A DNA stretch of 64,000 bases from Clostridia bacterium UC5.1-1D10 (GTDB taxonomy: Bacteria > Bacillota > Clostridia > Lachnospirales > Anaerotignaceae): positions 248,001-312,000 of the forward strand of contig BBZU01000001.1 in the NCBI GenBank assembly GCA_001304995.1, given 5' to 3'. Positions within the stretch are counted from its first letter, which is position 1; each line of letters begins with the position of its first letter. A program made the translations under genes and the position numbers. The notes under the pieces are model-generated. The model did no database searches. It was not told the origin of the DNA and was given only the letters and a program-made list of their open reading frames with translations. Positions 52,906 to 62,645 of this stretch are shown piece after piece.

Positions 52906-53084
52906 TTGAACATTTACTGTTTTCAAGGAAAGTCACGCTGAGAAAAGTGGGATTTGCTTTGATTTTTCCGTTTTTCGCTGGCGGGAAATAAACAGAAGAA
53001 GGGAAAGAGCCTCTGCTTTTTGGTCGGGAAAGCCAAAAATTTGCGGAAAAATCAAATTTTCTCGCCTCAATCCGTTTATTTTTA

Positions 53085-53112
53085 TTGACGAGAGCTGTTT
53101 TTTGTGTATAAT
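53085..53112 (+). promoter_or_regulatory. SigA-type promoter of rpsU-yqeY, with leader hairpin
   Basis: TTGACG (53085-53090), 16-bp spacer, perfect TATAAT (53107-53112). The transcript then begins with a hairpin, TGTACGG...AAAGG-taag-CCTTT...CCGTACA (53120-53152), before GGAGGGAGGG. Confidence 0.8.
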
Positions 53113-53182
53113 TCCTAAATGTACGGTAAAAAAGGTAAGCCTTTCCCGTACACGAATCTCGCATCTGGAGGGAGGGAAATTC

Positions 53183-53360
53183 ATGTCAGAGGTAAAAGTT
53201 AAAGAAAATGAATCCTTAGACAGCGCACTGCGTCGTTTTAAAAGAACATGTGCTAGAGACGGCATCATGGGCGAAGTACGCAAAAGAGAGCATTATGACA
53301 AACCCAGCGTAAAAACGCAAAAAGAAATCCGAAGCTGCCAGAAAACGTAAATTCAAATAA
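53183..53360 (+). CDS. rpsU: 30S ribosomal protein S21 (frame interrupted once)
   Basis: S21 is a small 30S subunit protein near the anti-Shine-Dalgarno region. Reconstructed, it has 58 residues: '[20 protein letters not shown]', then '[25 protein letters not shown]'. As given, the A5 run at 53311-53315 (expected A4) shifts the frame and ends the protein early with an unrelated tail. Because the correct C-terminus is encoded in the next frame, a sequencing insertion is likely. yqeY follows, a widespread pairing. Confidence 0.94.
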
Positions 53361-53396
53361 TTTTACTTTATTTTGTTGCGCAAAGGAATGATGGTT

Positions 53397-53846
53397 ATGT
53401 CATTAAAAGAACAGCTTTTTGCGGACCTGAAGACTGCCATGAAAGAGAAAGACACGGTTCGGAAAGATACCGTACAGCTCATTCGTTCCGGCATTCTGCA
53501 GATTGAAAAAGATAAGAAGATCGAACTGGATGAGGACGGTGTTCTGGACGTTATTGCCAAACAGCTGAAAAGCCGCCGTGACTCTCTGCCCGAATATGAA
53601 AAAAGTGGCAGACAGGATTTGATCGAAAAACTGAACAGAGAAATCGAAATTTTATTGGGTTACCTTCCAGAGCAGTTGAGTGAAGACGAAATTCAGAAGA
53701 TTGTAGCGGAAGCCGTTGCCGAAAGCGGTGCAGCATCCGTAAAAGAAATGGGGAAAGTAATGGCCATTGTTACCCCTAAGGTAAAAGGCCGTGCGGACAA
53801 CAAAGTCGTAGGCAATCTTGTGAGAAAAATGCTCCAAGGCAAATAA
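53397..53846 (+). CDS. yqeY: GatB/YqeY domain protein
   Basis: A 149-residue protein of the YqeY family, related to the tRNA-binding tail domain of amidotransferase GatB: 'SLKEQLFADLKTAMKEKDTVRKDTVQLIRSGI', 'YEKSGRQDLIEKLNREIEILLGYLPEQLSEDEI' and a C-terminal 'GRADNKVVGNLVRKML'. Its biochemical role is unproven. Of three in-frame ATGs, 53397 has the best spacing from AAAGGA (53382-53387). It is co-transcribed with rpsU. Confidence 0.93.
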   Translation: MSLKEQLFADLKTAMKEKDTVRKDTVQLIRSGILQIEKDKKIELDEDGVLDVIAKQLKSRRDSLPEYEKSGRQDLIEKLNREIEILLGYLPEQLSEDEIQKIVAEAVAESGAASVKEMGKVMAIVTPKVKGRADNKVVGNLVRKMLQGK

Positions 53847-53860
53847 AATCAGAGTTCAGA

Positions 53861-53889
53861 GCGAACCACTTATGTGGTTCGCTTTTTTC
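53861..53889 (+). terminator. Terminator of rpsU-yqeY
   Basis: GCGAACCAC-ttat-GTGGTTCGC followed by T6. Confidence 0.9.
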
Positions 53890-54032
53890 TGTTTTGGTGC
53901 TGGCAGAAAGAAATCAGTCTGTGCCATATAAAAACGGCGACACTGTTTGAAAAAGAGAAGAATACGCATAAAAATGTGATGGCTAAAATCCTTGGTATTT
54001 CAAGGAATCCGGCTATATTTGGGTATGGATGG

Positions 54033-54060
54033 AGCAGTCCTTGACAGGGGCTGCTTTTTT
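54033..54060 (+). terminator. Second terminator-like hairpin
   Basis: AGCAGTCC-ttgaca-GGGGCTGCT followed by T6. Just upstream (53981-54013) a GGCTAAAATCCTTG...CAAGGAATCCGGCT hairpin recalls the family 1 core. No gene lies between 53890 and 54120. Confidence 0.65.
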
Positions 54061-54120
54061 GTGGGAAAAAACGCATAAATATCATGCACGATGTATTTGC
54101 AGAGGAAGAGAGAAAAATCC

Positions 54121-54149
54121 TTGACTTTTTTGTTTTTGAGGTCTATAAT
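54121..54149 (+). promoter_or_regulatory. Strong promoter of the ABC uptake operon
   Basis: TTGACT (54121-54126), 17-bp spacer, TATAAT (54144-54149), with about 90 bases of leader before the start codon. Confidence 0.85.
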
Positions 54150-54243
54150 GTACTTTAACAAAGCACAGCATAACCGCATGTGCGTGCGAAAGTAAAACAT
54201 CAATGTGTTACAAAAGCAAAAATAGATAAGGGAGTGTATGACT

Positions 54244-55244
54244 ATGAAGAGAAAGATGCGAGTGATTGCGGCGGCAGCATGGCGGCTGTCATGATAGCCA
54301 TGACAGGCTGCGGAAGCAGCGCAGAAACAGAAGAAACAACAGCGGAAACCACTGGCGACGGCACTTATACCGTAGGGATCATCCAGCAGCTGGAACATGT
54401 GGCACTGGACGAAGCCACCAAAGGTTTTCAGGATACCCTCACAGAAAAACTGGGGGACAAAGTGACATTCGATTATCAGAACGCGCAGAATGAGCAGGCA
54501 AACTGCGCTACCATCGCAACAAAATTCGTTTCCAATAACGTGGATCTGATTATGGCAAATGCCACAACCGCTTTGCAGGCATCTGCGGCGGCAACAGGAG
54601 ACATCCCCATCGTGGGTACATCCGTTACTGACTATGTGACAGCAGGCGTTATCGAATCCAATGACGCACCGGGCTACAACGTTACAGGGGCATCCGATTT
54701 GGCACCCGTTGACCAGCAGATCGCACTGCTTCAGAAAGTAGTGCCTGATGTGCAGAAAGTAGCCATCGTATATTGCAGCGCGGAACCCAACTCCCAGTTC
54801 CAGTCTCAGCTGGCACAGGCGGAATTGGACAAAGCCGGCATCGCATGGGAAGAATTTACAGCGGCTGATTCCAACGAAGTACAGGCGGTTATCACAAACG
54901 CCATCACAGACTGCGATGCAGTATATATTCCAACAGACAACACCATGGCAAATAACATGGAAATCATCAAAAACGTAACCGTACCGGCGAAAATCCCTGT
55001 CATCTGCGGGGAAGAAAATATGTGTGCAGCAGGCGGTCTGGCAACCCTGAGCATCAGCTACTACGAACTGGGCTGCAAAGCCGGTGAAATGGCTTACGAA
55101 ATCCTGGTAAATGGTGCAGACCCTGCCACCATGCCCATTGAATACGTTTCCGAAAACGTAACACCGAAATATAATGCGGAAATCGCTGAAGCACTGGGCA
55201 TCACCATGCCGGAAGACATGGTTGCCATCGGTGTCGAAGAATAA
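54244..55244 (+). CDS. ABC transporter substrate-binding lipoprotein (COG2984/TrpX-like; frame interrupted once)
   Basis: A periplasmic-binding-type lipoprotein of about 333 residues. The signal peptide 'MKRKMRVIAAA' joins 'MAAVMIAMTGCGSSAE' (lipobox Cys) if one missing base near 54283 is restored. The mature part has 'YTVGIIQQLEHVALDEATKGFQDTL' and 'YCSAEPNSQFQSQLAQAELDKAGI', typical of the COG2984 family, some of which bind tryptophan or tyrosine. AAGGGAG lies 9 bases before ATG 54244. Permease and ATPase genes follow. The ligand is not predictable. Confidence 0.88.
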
Positions 55245-55281
55245 AAATGAAACATTGACATGACGAAATCATTTTAGAAGG

Positions 55282-55311
55282 AACAGCGGGACAACCGTCC
55301 CGTTGTTTTTT
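55282..55311 (+). terminator. Intra-operon terminator/attenuator
   Basis: AACAGCGGGAC-aacc-GTCCCGTTGTT (one wobble) followed by T6, between the binding-protein gene and the permease gene. Partial termination would make more binding protein than membrane subunits. Confidence 0.75.
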
Positions 55312-55353
55312 CTTCCAAAGGAAAGAGGAAAGAAAAAAGAGGAGGGATCACCC

Positions 55354-56250
55354 ATGGAAATCATGGATCTGATACGAGCGCTGCCCGGCTCTGTGGCCCA
55401 GGGGCTTATTTGGGGAATAATGGCAATTGGGGTATACATCACTTATAAAGTTCTGGACTATGCGGATTTGACCGTAGACGGCAGCATCGGCACCGGCGGC
55501 GCTGTGGCTGTGGTGATGATGCTGGCGGGAGTCAATCCTTATGTGGCGTTGGTATGTGCCACAGTGGCAGGGGCGTTGGCTGGTCTGGTGACAGGGTTGT
55601 TCCATACCCTGTTTGGGATTCCGCCCATCTTGTCCGGGATTTTGACACAGCTGGGGCTGTATTCTGTGAATATGCGTATTATGGGGGCATCCAACAAAGC
55701 CATCAATGTCAATCAGTATGACTTGATTTTGAGCCTTCGAGATATTCCTCACGCCATTTTGGTATCTGTGATCTTTGTAGCAGCCACCATCGCTGTTTTA
55801 TACTGGTTCTTCGGCACAGAAGTGGGTCGTGCTGTTCGTGCTACCGGCAATAACGCCAATATGTCCCGTGCCCAGGGCATTAACACAAACCGTATGAAGG
55901 TGTTTGGTCTGGTGCTCTCCAATGCGCTGGTAGGGCTTTCCGGCGCACTGTACGCCCAGTATCAGGGCAATGCCGACGTTAACATGGGCAGGGGCGCCAT
56001 CGTCATCGGTTTGGCGGCAGTTATCATCGGTGCGGTGCTGTTCGGCAAGATTTTCAACAATTTTGCGCTGCGTATGCTCAGCGTTGTATTTGGCGCTATT
56101 TTATACTTCGTGGTCATTGCCGTGGTGCTTTGGCTGGGACTGGAAACCACAGACTTGAAACTGATCAGTGCGCTTATCGTTGCGCTTTTCCTTGCAGTGC
56201 CTTATCTCCAGGGAAGATGCTGCATTCGCCGCGCAGGAAAGGGGGCTTGA
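55354..56250 (+). CDS. ABC transporter permease (COG4120/TrpY-like)
   Basis: A 298-residue membrane permease of the branched-chain-type (BPD_transp_2) fold with eight or nine helices: 'GSVAQGLIWGIMAIGVYITYKVLDYADLTVDGSIGTGGAV' and 'GRAVRATGNNANMSRAQGINTNRMKVFGLVLSNALVGLSGALYAQYQG' (the cytoplasmic loop that contacts the ATPase). GGAGGG precedes ATG 55354. It forms the channel for the neighbouring lipoprotein's ligand. Confidence 0.92.
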   Translation: MEIMDLIRALPGSVAQGLIWGIMAIGVYITYKVLDYADLTVDGSIGTGGAVAVVMMLAGVNPYVALVCATVAGALAGLVTGLFHTLFGIPPILSGILTQLGLYSVNMRIMGASNKAINVNQYDLILSLRDIPHAILVSVIFVAATIAVLYWFFGTEVGRAVRATGNNANMSRAQGINTNRMKVFGLVLSNALVGLSGALYAQYQGNADVNMGRGAIVIGLAAVIIGAVLFGKIFNNFALRMLSVVFGAILYFVVIAVVLWLGLETTDLKLISALIVALFLAVPYLQGRCCIRRAGKGA

Positions 56251-56254
56251 GATT

Positions 56255-57049
56255 ATGTTGGAACTGAGAAACGTATACAAAACATTCAATGCAAATACCA
56301 TCAATGAAAAAAGAGCCCTCAGCGGCTTGAATCTGAAGCTGGAGGAAGGGGACTTTGTCACCGTCATCGGCGGCAACGGCGCCGGAAAATCCACCATGAT
56401 GAATGCCATCTGCGGCGCATGGCCTTTGGACGAAGGTCAGGTGCTCATTGACGGGAAAGATGTCACAAGACTGCCGGACTACAAACGGGCGGCTTATTTG
56501 GGACGTGTGTTCCAAGACCCTATGATGGGTACAGCAGCAGATATGGAAATTGAGGAAAATCTGGCGGTGGCTTACCGTCGAGGGAAAACACGGAGCCTGT
56601 CCTGGGGCATCCGTGCCAAAGAGCGGGAAGAATACAAGGAACTCTTAAAAACACTGGATTTGGGGCTGGAAAACCGCCTGCGTTCCAAGGTGGGGCTTCT
56701 TTCCGGCGGTCAGCGGCAGGCATTGACACTGCTGATGGCTACCCTGAAAAAGCCAAAAGTACTGCTGTTGGATGAACATACGGCAGCCCTTGACCCCAAA
56801 ACAGCGGCAAAGGTACTGGAGATTTCCGACCGCATCATTGCGGAAAATAACCTGACTGCTCTTATGGTCACCCATAACATGAAAGATGCCATTGCTCACG
56901 GCAATCGTCTGATTATGATGAACAACGGACAGATTATTCTGGATATCCGCGGGGAAGAAAAGAAAAAACTCACAGTAGACGACCTGCTGCGGCAGTTCTC
57001 TGTTGCCAGCGGCAGTGAATTTTCCAGTGACCGTGCGCTGTTGTCCTGA
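56255..57049 (+). CDS. ABC transporter ATP-binding protein (COG1101/TrpZ-like)
   Basis: A 264-residue ABC ATPase: Walker A 'GGNGAGKST' (near residue 40), Q-loop 'VFQDPMMGTA', signature 'LLSGGQRQAL', Walker B 'VLLLDEHTAALDP' and switch His in 'MVTHNMKDA'. It starts 4 bases after the permease stop. The 'DEHTAALDPKTA' wording is typical of the COG1101 group that pairs with COG2984/COG4120 proteins. A terminator follows. Confidence 0.94.
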   Translation: MLELRNVYKTFNANTINEKRALSGLNLKLEEGDFVTVIGGNGAGKSTMMNAICGAWPLDEGQVLIDGKDVTRLPDYKRAAYLGRVFQDPMMGTAADMEIEENLAVAYRRGKTRSLSWGIRAKEREEYKELLKTLDLGLENRLRSKVGLLSGGQRQALTLLMATLKKPKVLLLDEHTAALDPKTAAKVLEISDRIIAENNLTALMVTHNMKDAIAHGNRLIMMNNGQIILDIRGEEKKKLTVDDLLRQFSVASGSEFSSDRALLS

Positions 57050-57073
57050 TAAAAAATTTCATAGAAACACACA

Positions 57074-57119
57074 GCCGGAAGGAGCTTGGTTTTTGCCAAA
57101 GCAACTTCCGGCTTTTTTT
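57074..57119 (+). terminator. Terminator of the ABC operon
   Basis: AGCCGGAAG...CTTCCGGCT with an inner GCTTGG/CCAAAGC stem, followed by T7. Confidence 0.85.
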
Positions 57120-57188
57120 GCGGGTATGGGACGGGGACAGCGGGCATACCTATAAAAGAGGGCATTTGACAGAAAGGAGGTTCTGGCT

Positions 57189-57452
57189 GTGGGATTTGGC
57201 AAAGGCATGGCGGAAAAGCTGGATCTGCCCAAGGAAGTGGTGCTGGATCTGCCCTTAGTGTCCATGGTGGGACAGGACGAAGTGACGGTGGAAAACCATA
57301 AGGGGCTGCTGGAATACAGCGCCGAAACCATACGCATCGCTACGGGCGCAGGCAGGCTGCTGCTGACGGGAGAAGGGCTGGAACTGAAGCAGATGTCGGC
57401 AGCCTGTATCGTGGTGAAAGGGCGGATTTTCCGCCTGGAATTTTTGCGGTAG
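57189..57452 (+). CDS. yqfC: Sporulation protein YqfC
   Basis: An 87-residue YqfC/YabP-family protein: 'LDLPKEVVLDLPLVSMVGQDEVTVENHKGLLEYS' and 'MSAACIVVKGRIFRLEFL'. YqfC is a mother-cell (SigE) sporulation protein of unknown biochemical role, nearly always next to yqfD. The start is GTG 57189, with AAGGAGG eight bases upstream. It opens the yqfC-yqfD-phoH-pgpH-ybeY-cdd cluster conserved across spore formers. Confidence 0.9.
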   Translation: MGFGKGMAEKLDLPKEVVLDLPLVSMVGQDEVTVENHKGLLEYSAETIRIATGAGRLLLTGEGLELKQMSAACIVVKGRIFRLEFLR

Positions 57453-57464
57453 GAAGGAAGGCAG

Positions 57465-58646
57465 GTGCGGAATTTGTTGCCCGTATTGTGGTATTATTTG
57501 CGTGGATATGTTATGATAAGAATAACCGGTTTTTCCATGGAACGGTTCATGAATCTGTCTGCATACCGCCGGATTTTATTCTGGGATGCCAAGGGCGTCG
57601 GCGGTGGTATGGAGATGAAAACCTCTTTAGCTGGACTGAAAGAACTGGAAGAATGTGCCCAAAAGACAGGGTGCCATTTGGAGATTTTGGCATTGGGCGG
57701 TTTGCCGGAAAAGATGCGGCACGCAAAGACCCATCCCATATTCGCTGTGGGCATCTTATTTTTGCGGCGGCGCTCTATGTGCTTTCTTCTTTCGTCTGGG
57801 TGGTTCATGTGGAAGGCAATGAACGGCTGACAGAAGAGGAGATTTTGACTGCCTGTGAGGCATATGGTCTGAAGCCGGGAAAATGGAAAAACAGGTGGAC
57901 GCAGACGCGGTGACCAAGGCGCTGCTGGCGGATATTTCGGACTTATCCTGGGTGAGTGTATCCATCAAGGGGGCGGAAGCTACGGTAAAAGTGGCGGAAA
58001 CCATTGTGGCGCCTACGCCTATGGAAGAGGAAACGCCCTGTGACATCATTGCCGAAAAAGACGGTGTGGTGGAGCGGATCACAGCAGCCAAAGGAACGCC
58101 CCTTGTGCAGGCGGGAGATGTGGTACAGGCTGGGGATGTGCTCATTTCCGCGGAAGTGCAGGTGGGACTGGAAGGGGAGCCCATGGAAACGGAATATGTG
58201 GCGGCCAGCGGAAGCGTACAGGCAAAAACCTGGGCAGAGGTGACGGAAGAAATGATGCTGACGGAAACGGAAAAGATTTTCGGCGGCAAGGAAAAGGAGA
58301 ATCATGTGGTGCTTTTTGGGGATCTGGAACTGGATTTCATCAAGCCACACATGGAAGGAGACTTCGACAAAGAAGTTTTTGATGAAAAAACATGGGTCTG
58401 GGAGACTGGACGCTGCCTTTTTCTCTGCGGACAGAGATTTACCGCCCTTATGAAACGGCGGAAAAGACTTACACCGTAGAGGAGGCGAAAGCCCTTTTGG
58501 AAACAAAATGCAAGGAAAAAGCGGCAGAGGGGCTGGCAGAAGGTGAGTCCGTGGAGCAGACGGAAATCAGATATGAAACATATACAGACAGAGTCCGGGC
58601 GGTGTGCAAAGTGACTTTGTCCGAAGAAATTGGAAAAAACAAGTGA
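57465..58646 (+). CDS. yqfD: Sporulation protein YqfD (frame interrupted three times)
   Basis: Reconstructed length is about 395 residues, normal for YqfD: an N-terminal 'LWYYLRGYVMIRITGFSMERFMNL' domain, one transmembrane helix ('FAAALYVLSSFVWVV', near residue 100), then an extracellular domain ('EKDGVVERITAAKGTPLVQAGDVVQAGDVLIS', 'WTLPFSLRTEIYRPYETAEKTY'). Missing bases are inferred in T5 at 57759-57763, A5 near 57891-57895 and GGG near 58393-58395. Three independent breaks could mean decay, but every piece stays well conserved, so errors are likelier. GTG 57465 follows AGGAAGG. Confidence 0.85.
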
Positions 58647-58658
58647 GAAAGGAATTTG

Positions 58659-59671
58659 ATGCTGAAGATGAGTCAAATAGAGAGAACCATTCAGTTGGAG
58701 AATGACATTATCCTGCCTGTATTCGGGCAGTTTGACAGCAATATCAGAAAAATCGAAAAAAGCTGCGGTGTGCAGATTGTCAACCGCGGCGATGATGTGA
58801 AAGTGGTGGGGGAAGAAAGAGGCGTACACAAGGCGTGGAATGTGCTCAACTCCATGGCTGCCCTTGCCCGCAGAGGGGAAGAAATCACAGAACAGAATCT
58901 GGAATACTTCATTTCTTCCGCCGAAGAAGCAGATTTGCAGGAATTGGAAAAGGTTTATGACAACCTGATCTGCATTACTGCCAACGGCAGACCTTTGAAG
59001 CCCAAAACCATGGGGCAGAAAAATATATTGATCTTATGAGAGATAATACGGTAGTGTTCGGCATTGGCCCTGCCGGTACGGGGAAAACTTATCTGGCTAT
59101 GGCAATGGCCATCACCGCATTCAAAAACAATGAAGTGAACCGCATCATTTTGACCCGTCCTGCCATTGAAGCAGGGGAAAAACTGGGCTTTTTGCCGGGG
59201 GATTTGCAGCAGAAGGTAGACCCTTATCTGCGCCCCCTCTATGATGCGCTCTATGAAATTATGGGGGTAGAAAATTTCACGAAAAATATGGAGAAAGGGC
59301 TTATCGAAGTGGCGCCTCTGGCGTATATGCGCGGACGTACATTGGATAATGCCTATATTGTACTGGATGAAGCCCAGAACACCACACCGGAACAGATGAA
59401 AATGTTCCTGACCCGTATCGGGTACGGTTCCAAGGCGGTCATTACGGGGGACTTGACACAGATCGATTTGGCAGAGGGCAAACGCTCCGGCTTGTTGGAA
59501 GCTACCAAGATTTTGAGCGGCATCGAGGGCATCGGCATGATTACCCTCACCAACAAGGACGTTGTGCGTCATCCCTTAGTACAGAAAATCATTCTGGCAT
59601 ATGAAAAGTTTGAATCCAGAAAGCGGAGTGATGCAGATGGAAAGAAAGATAACAGACGGGGCAGAGCGTAA
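58659..59671 (+). CDS. phoH: PhoH family ATPase (PhoL; frame interrupted once)
   Basis: A reconstructed 338-residue cytosolic ATPase with an N-terminal KH-like domain ('[30 protein letters not shown]') and a PhoH NTPase domain: Walker A '[11 protein letters not shown]', Walker B '[16 protein letters not shown]' and '[11 protein letters not shown]'. PhoH/YbeZ partners YbeY in rRNA maturation and RNA quality control, and ybeY is two genes downstream. The frame breaks near 59018-59022 (A5 for A6); restoring one A gives '[12 protein letters not shown]'. ATG 58659 follows AAAGGAA. Confidence 0.93.
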
Positions 59672-61760
59672 GGAGCTGCACCGGATTGTATTGTTTGTGC
59701 TGGCCTTTGTGGTGACCATCGTCTGCATTGGGACAGGCTCTATCCAGCAGCGGGAAACGGTGCAGGTGGGCTCTGTGGCAACGAAGCGGTATGTGGCGCA
59801 GGAAGACACGGTGGATGAAGCGGCAACGGAAAAACTCCGGGAAGCGGCGGCAAACAGCGTGGGGCCTATTTATAAAACGGATACCACCGTCATGGATAAA
59901 AACGTGACCATGGTGGAAGGGGTCTTTCAGGAGCTGGATACGGTTCTGGCAGGACTGCCGGAAGGGGAAAGCTTTTACAACGCTGTCCAGGAGATTTCTC
60001 TGGAACTGCCTGTGGTGCTGTCCAACAGACAGCTTATGGCCTATGAAAATCTCACGGCAGAACAGCGGAAGGCATTCGCCAATGACTGCGTATCGGTACT
60101 GAAAGAGATTTATGACAAAGGAGTGACGGCAGACGGCCTGACGGAAGCAAAAGCGTCCGGGCTGGGATATTTGCAGGAACTGGCATGGAGCAGTGACTTA
60201 AAAACCATGGCAGGGGTCATTCTGTCGGCGGCTGTGGAGCCCAACCTCATTGTGGATGAGGCGGCTGTGGAAGCGGCCAAAGAGGAAAAACGAGCGGAAG
60301 TGGATGAAGTCCTCATTCGCAAAAACCAGAAGATCGTAGACGAAGGGGAAATCATTACTCAGGAGATTTATGACAAGCTGGTGTCGCTGAATCTGGTCAG
60401 TGAAACAGGGCTGGAAGGCAGTTTGATGCCTATGCTGGGCAGTCTGGTTATTACAGGCATGCTTTTTGCGGCGCTGTATCTGTTTTTTCGGTGGGGCAAG
60501 GGGAATATCCTCCTCAAGCCCAATGAAATACGCATGTTATTCACCATCTATATGATGATGGTGCTGCTCATACGGATATTGGCGAACCTGACAATATTCA
60601 CCATCGTTCCCGTAGGGCTCTTTGCTATGCTGGTGAGCCTTTTGGTTGGCAGACGGATGGCATTGTGGCTCAATGCTTTGTTCTGCATCATCGGGTGCTT
60701 TATATTCAATGGGGATGTGCAGTTTTTGATGTACGCTCTCATCAGCGGTACCTTTGCCGCCCTTATCATTCAGAAAACGGACAAGCGTTCCCACCTGATT
60801 CCGGCGGCGCTGGGCATGGCGGCAGTGGATTTTGTAGCCACCATTTCTCTGGGATTTTTCTTTGGGGAAGGGTATTCGGCGGAACTGCTGCTCCAAAGCG
60901 GCATTGGCGCGGTAACGGGACTGTTATCCATGATTGTGGCTGTGGGCAGTCTGCCTTTCTGGGAAAATATGTTTGAGGCAAACACACCGCTGCGACTGAT
61001 GGAACTGACCAATCCCAACAACGAACTGCTGCGGAAGCTCATGATTGAGGCGCCAGGAACATATCATCACAGCTTGATTGTGGCAAATCTGGCGGAAACA
61101 GCTGTTTATGACATTGGCGGCAATACGGCGCTGGCTAGAGCCGGAGCATACTATCATGACGTGGGAAAACTGCGGTATCCACAGTTTTTCGCGGAAAATC
61201 AGTCTGGGCATAACCCCCATGACGAACTGCCGCCGGAAAAAAGCGCGAAGATCATTACAGGACACACCAAAGGCGGGCTGGAACTGGCAGAACGGTATAA
61301 ATTGCCGCCAGTGGTGCGGGATATGATTGTAGAGCATCATGGCAATTCGCTGGTGAAATTTTTCTATTTCAAAGCTTTGAAGCTTTACGGCGCAGAGAAT
61401 GTGAACGAAGCGGATTACCGCTATCAGGGACGCATCCCTTCCAGTCGGGAGTCGGCAGTTGTGATGCTGGCGGATACGGTGGAAGCGGCGGTGCGCTCCA
61501 TGCTGGGTCATGGGAAAACCATGGAAGAAGCAGAAGCAGCTGTGAAAAACCTCATGAAAGACAAATTGGACGATGGACAGCTCAACAACAGCGGTTTGAC
61601 ACTGAACGAACTGGAAACCATCCGGCTGGCTTTTCTGAAGGTGTTCCACGGCATGTATCACGAACGGGTTTCCTATCCCGAACAGAAGGAAATCCAGGAG
61701 GCTGCCAAGCAAAAGGCAGACACAGAACAGGAGGAAACAAACAGTGACAGTACTGATTGA
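59637..61760 (+). CDS. pgpH: 7TM-HD cyclic-di-AMP phosphodiesterase PgpH (YqfF)
   Basis: PgpH hydrolyses cyclic-di-AMP to pApA. The 707-residue protein has an N-terminal helix ('[19 protein letters not shown]'), an extracellular 7TMR-HDED domain (about 45-270), seven helices (about 275-470) and a cytosolic HD domain: '[16 protein letters not shown]', '[14 protein letters not shown]' (HD), '[13 protein letters not shown]' and 'MIVEHHGNS'. ATG 59637 is preferred (GGAG 9 bases upstream), giving a 35-base overlap with phoH. Same position as yqfF in B. subtilis. Confidence 0.94.
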   Translation: MERKITDGAERKELHRIVLFVLAFVVTIVCIGTGSIQQRETVQVGSVATKRYVAQEDTVDEAATEKLREAAANSVGPIYKTDTTVMDKNVTMVEGVFQELDTVLAGLPEGESFYNAVQEISLELPVVLSNRQLMAYENLTAEQRKAFANDCVSVLKEIYDKGVTADGLTEAKASGLGYLQELAWSSDLKTMAGVILSAAVEPNLIVDEAAVEAAKEEKRAEVDEVLIRKNQKIVDEGEIITQEIYDKLVSLNLVSETGLEGSLMPMLGSLVITGMLFAALYLFFRWGKGNILLKPNEIRMLFTIYMMMVLLIRILANLTIFTIVPVGLFAMLVSLLVGRRMALWLNALFCIIGCFIFNGDVQFLMYALISGTFAALIIQKTDKRSHLIPAALGMAAVDFVATISLGFFFGEGYSAELLLQSGIGAVTGLLSMIVAVGSLPFWENMFEANTPLRLMELTNPNNELLRKLMIEAPGTYHHSLIVANLAETAVYDIGGNTALARAGAYYHDVGKLRYPQFFAENQSGHNPHDELPPEKSAKIITGHTKGGLELAERYKLPPVVRDMIVEHHGNSLVKFFYFKALKLYGAENVNEADYRYQGRIPSSRESAVVMLADTVEAAVRSMLGHGKTMEEAEAAVKNLMKDKLDDGQLNNSGLTLNELETIRLAFLKVFHGMYHERVSYPEQKEIQEAAKQKADTEQEETNSDSTD

Positions 61761-62211
61761 TATACGGACAGAGGGCTTCCCGGAAGAACTGGAAGCCGTT
61801 ATGGAAAAAATCGCTCTGGACAGCCTGAAATACGAAGGCTTCCAGGAAGAATGCGAAATCAGCATTTCCATCGTGGATAACGAGGAAATCCATCAGATCA
61901 ACAAACAATTTCGCGGCATCGACCGCCCCACAGATGTGCTGAGCTTTCCCCAGCTGACATTTGAAGAAGGGGAAATCATGGATAGAAACGAGAACGGCGA
62001 AGTGGTGCTGGGGGATATCATCATTTCTCTGGAACGGGCAAGAGAACAGGCGGAGGAATACGGCCATTCTCTGAAACGGGAAATTGCCTTCCTCACTGCC
62101 CACAGCATGCTCCATCTGCTGGGCTATGACCACATGGAGCCGGAAGAAGAAAAAGAAATGTTCGCCAAACAGAAAGAGATTCTGGAACTGGCGGGAATTC
62201 CAAGAGCATAA
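61744..62211 (+). CDS. ybeY: Endoribonuclease YbeY, rRNA maturation factor
   Basis: YbeY is a metal-dependent endoribonuclease needed for 16S rRNA 3' maturation and ribosome quality control. The 155-residue protein has the family zinc motif 'AHSMLHLLGYDH' (HX3HX5H, near residues 119-129) and 'LNKQFRGIDRPTDVLSFP'-like 'QINKQFRGIDRPTDVLSFP'. The start is GTG 61744, overlapping the pgpH end by 17 bases, so translation is coupled. Confidence 0.95.
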   Translation: MTVLIDIRTEGFPEELEAVMEKIALDSLKYEGFQEECEISISIVDNEEIHQINKQFRGIDRPTDVLSFPQLTFEEGEIMDRNENGEVVLGDIIISLERAREQAEEYGHSLKREIAFLTAHSMLHLLGYDHMEPEEEKEMFAKQKEILELAGIPRA

Positions 62212-62229
62212 GGGAAAGGAAGTGTTTCC

Positions 62230-62622
62230 ATGACAAATCAGGAACTCATCGCAAAGGCAAAAGAAGCAATGACAAAAGCCTATGCCCCTTACTCTCATTT
62301 CCAGGTGGGGGCGGCACTGCTGGCAAAGGACGGCAGAGTTTTTACAGGATGCAACGTGGAAAACGCCACTTATGGGGCGACCATCTGCGCAGAGCGGACA
62401 GCGGTGACAAAAGCTGTTTCCGAAGGCGTAAGAGAATTTGAGAAAATCGCCATTGTGGCAAGCAGCGGTGATTATGCCGCTCCCTGCGGCATTTGCAGGC
62501 AGGTACTTTTTGAGTTCATGCCGGAAGGAAAAGTGGTTCTTTGGAGCGAATTAGAAGGGGAGAAGGAATTTGCCCTGACGGAACTGCTGCCTTTTGGTTT
62601 CCGCGGGGAGGATATCAAGTAA
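62230..62622 (+). CDS. cdd: Cytidine deaminase
   Basis: Converts cytidine or deoxycytidine to uridine or deoxyuridine. The 130-residue zinc enzyme has 'AYAPYSHFQVGAALL', 'GCNVENATYGATICAERTAV' (catalytic CAE) and 'PCGICRQVLFEF' (PCxxC zinc ligands). Size is typical of the homotetrameric class. dgkA, which lies between ybeY and cdd in B. subtilis, is missing here. AAAGGAAG precedes the ATG. Confidence 0.96.
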   Translation: MTNQELIAKAKEAMTKAYAPYSHFQVGAALLAKDGRVFTGCNVENATYGATICAERTAVTKAVSEGVREFEKIAIVASSGDYAAPCGICRQVLFEFMPEGKVVLWSELEGEKEFALTELLPFGFRGEDIK

Positions 62623-62645
62623 GCCGGAGGAAAAGGGGGATTCTC

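Noticed and set aside
57465-58646. yqfD as a true pseudogene
   Set aside because: Three breaks are suspicious, but all segments keep family motifs and the breaks are homopolymer-type as in essential genes of the same window.
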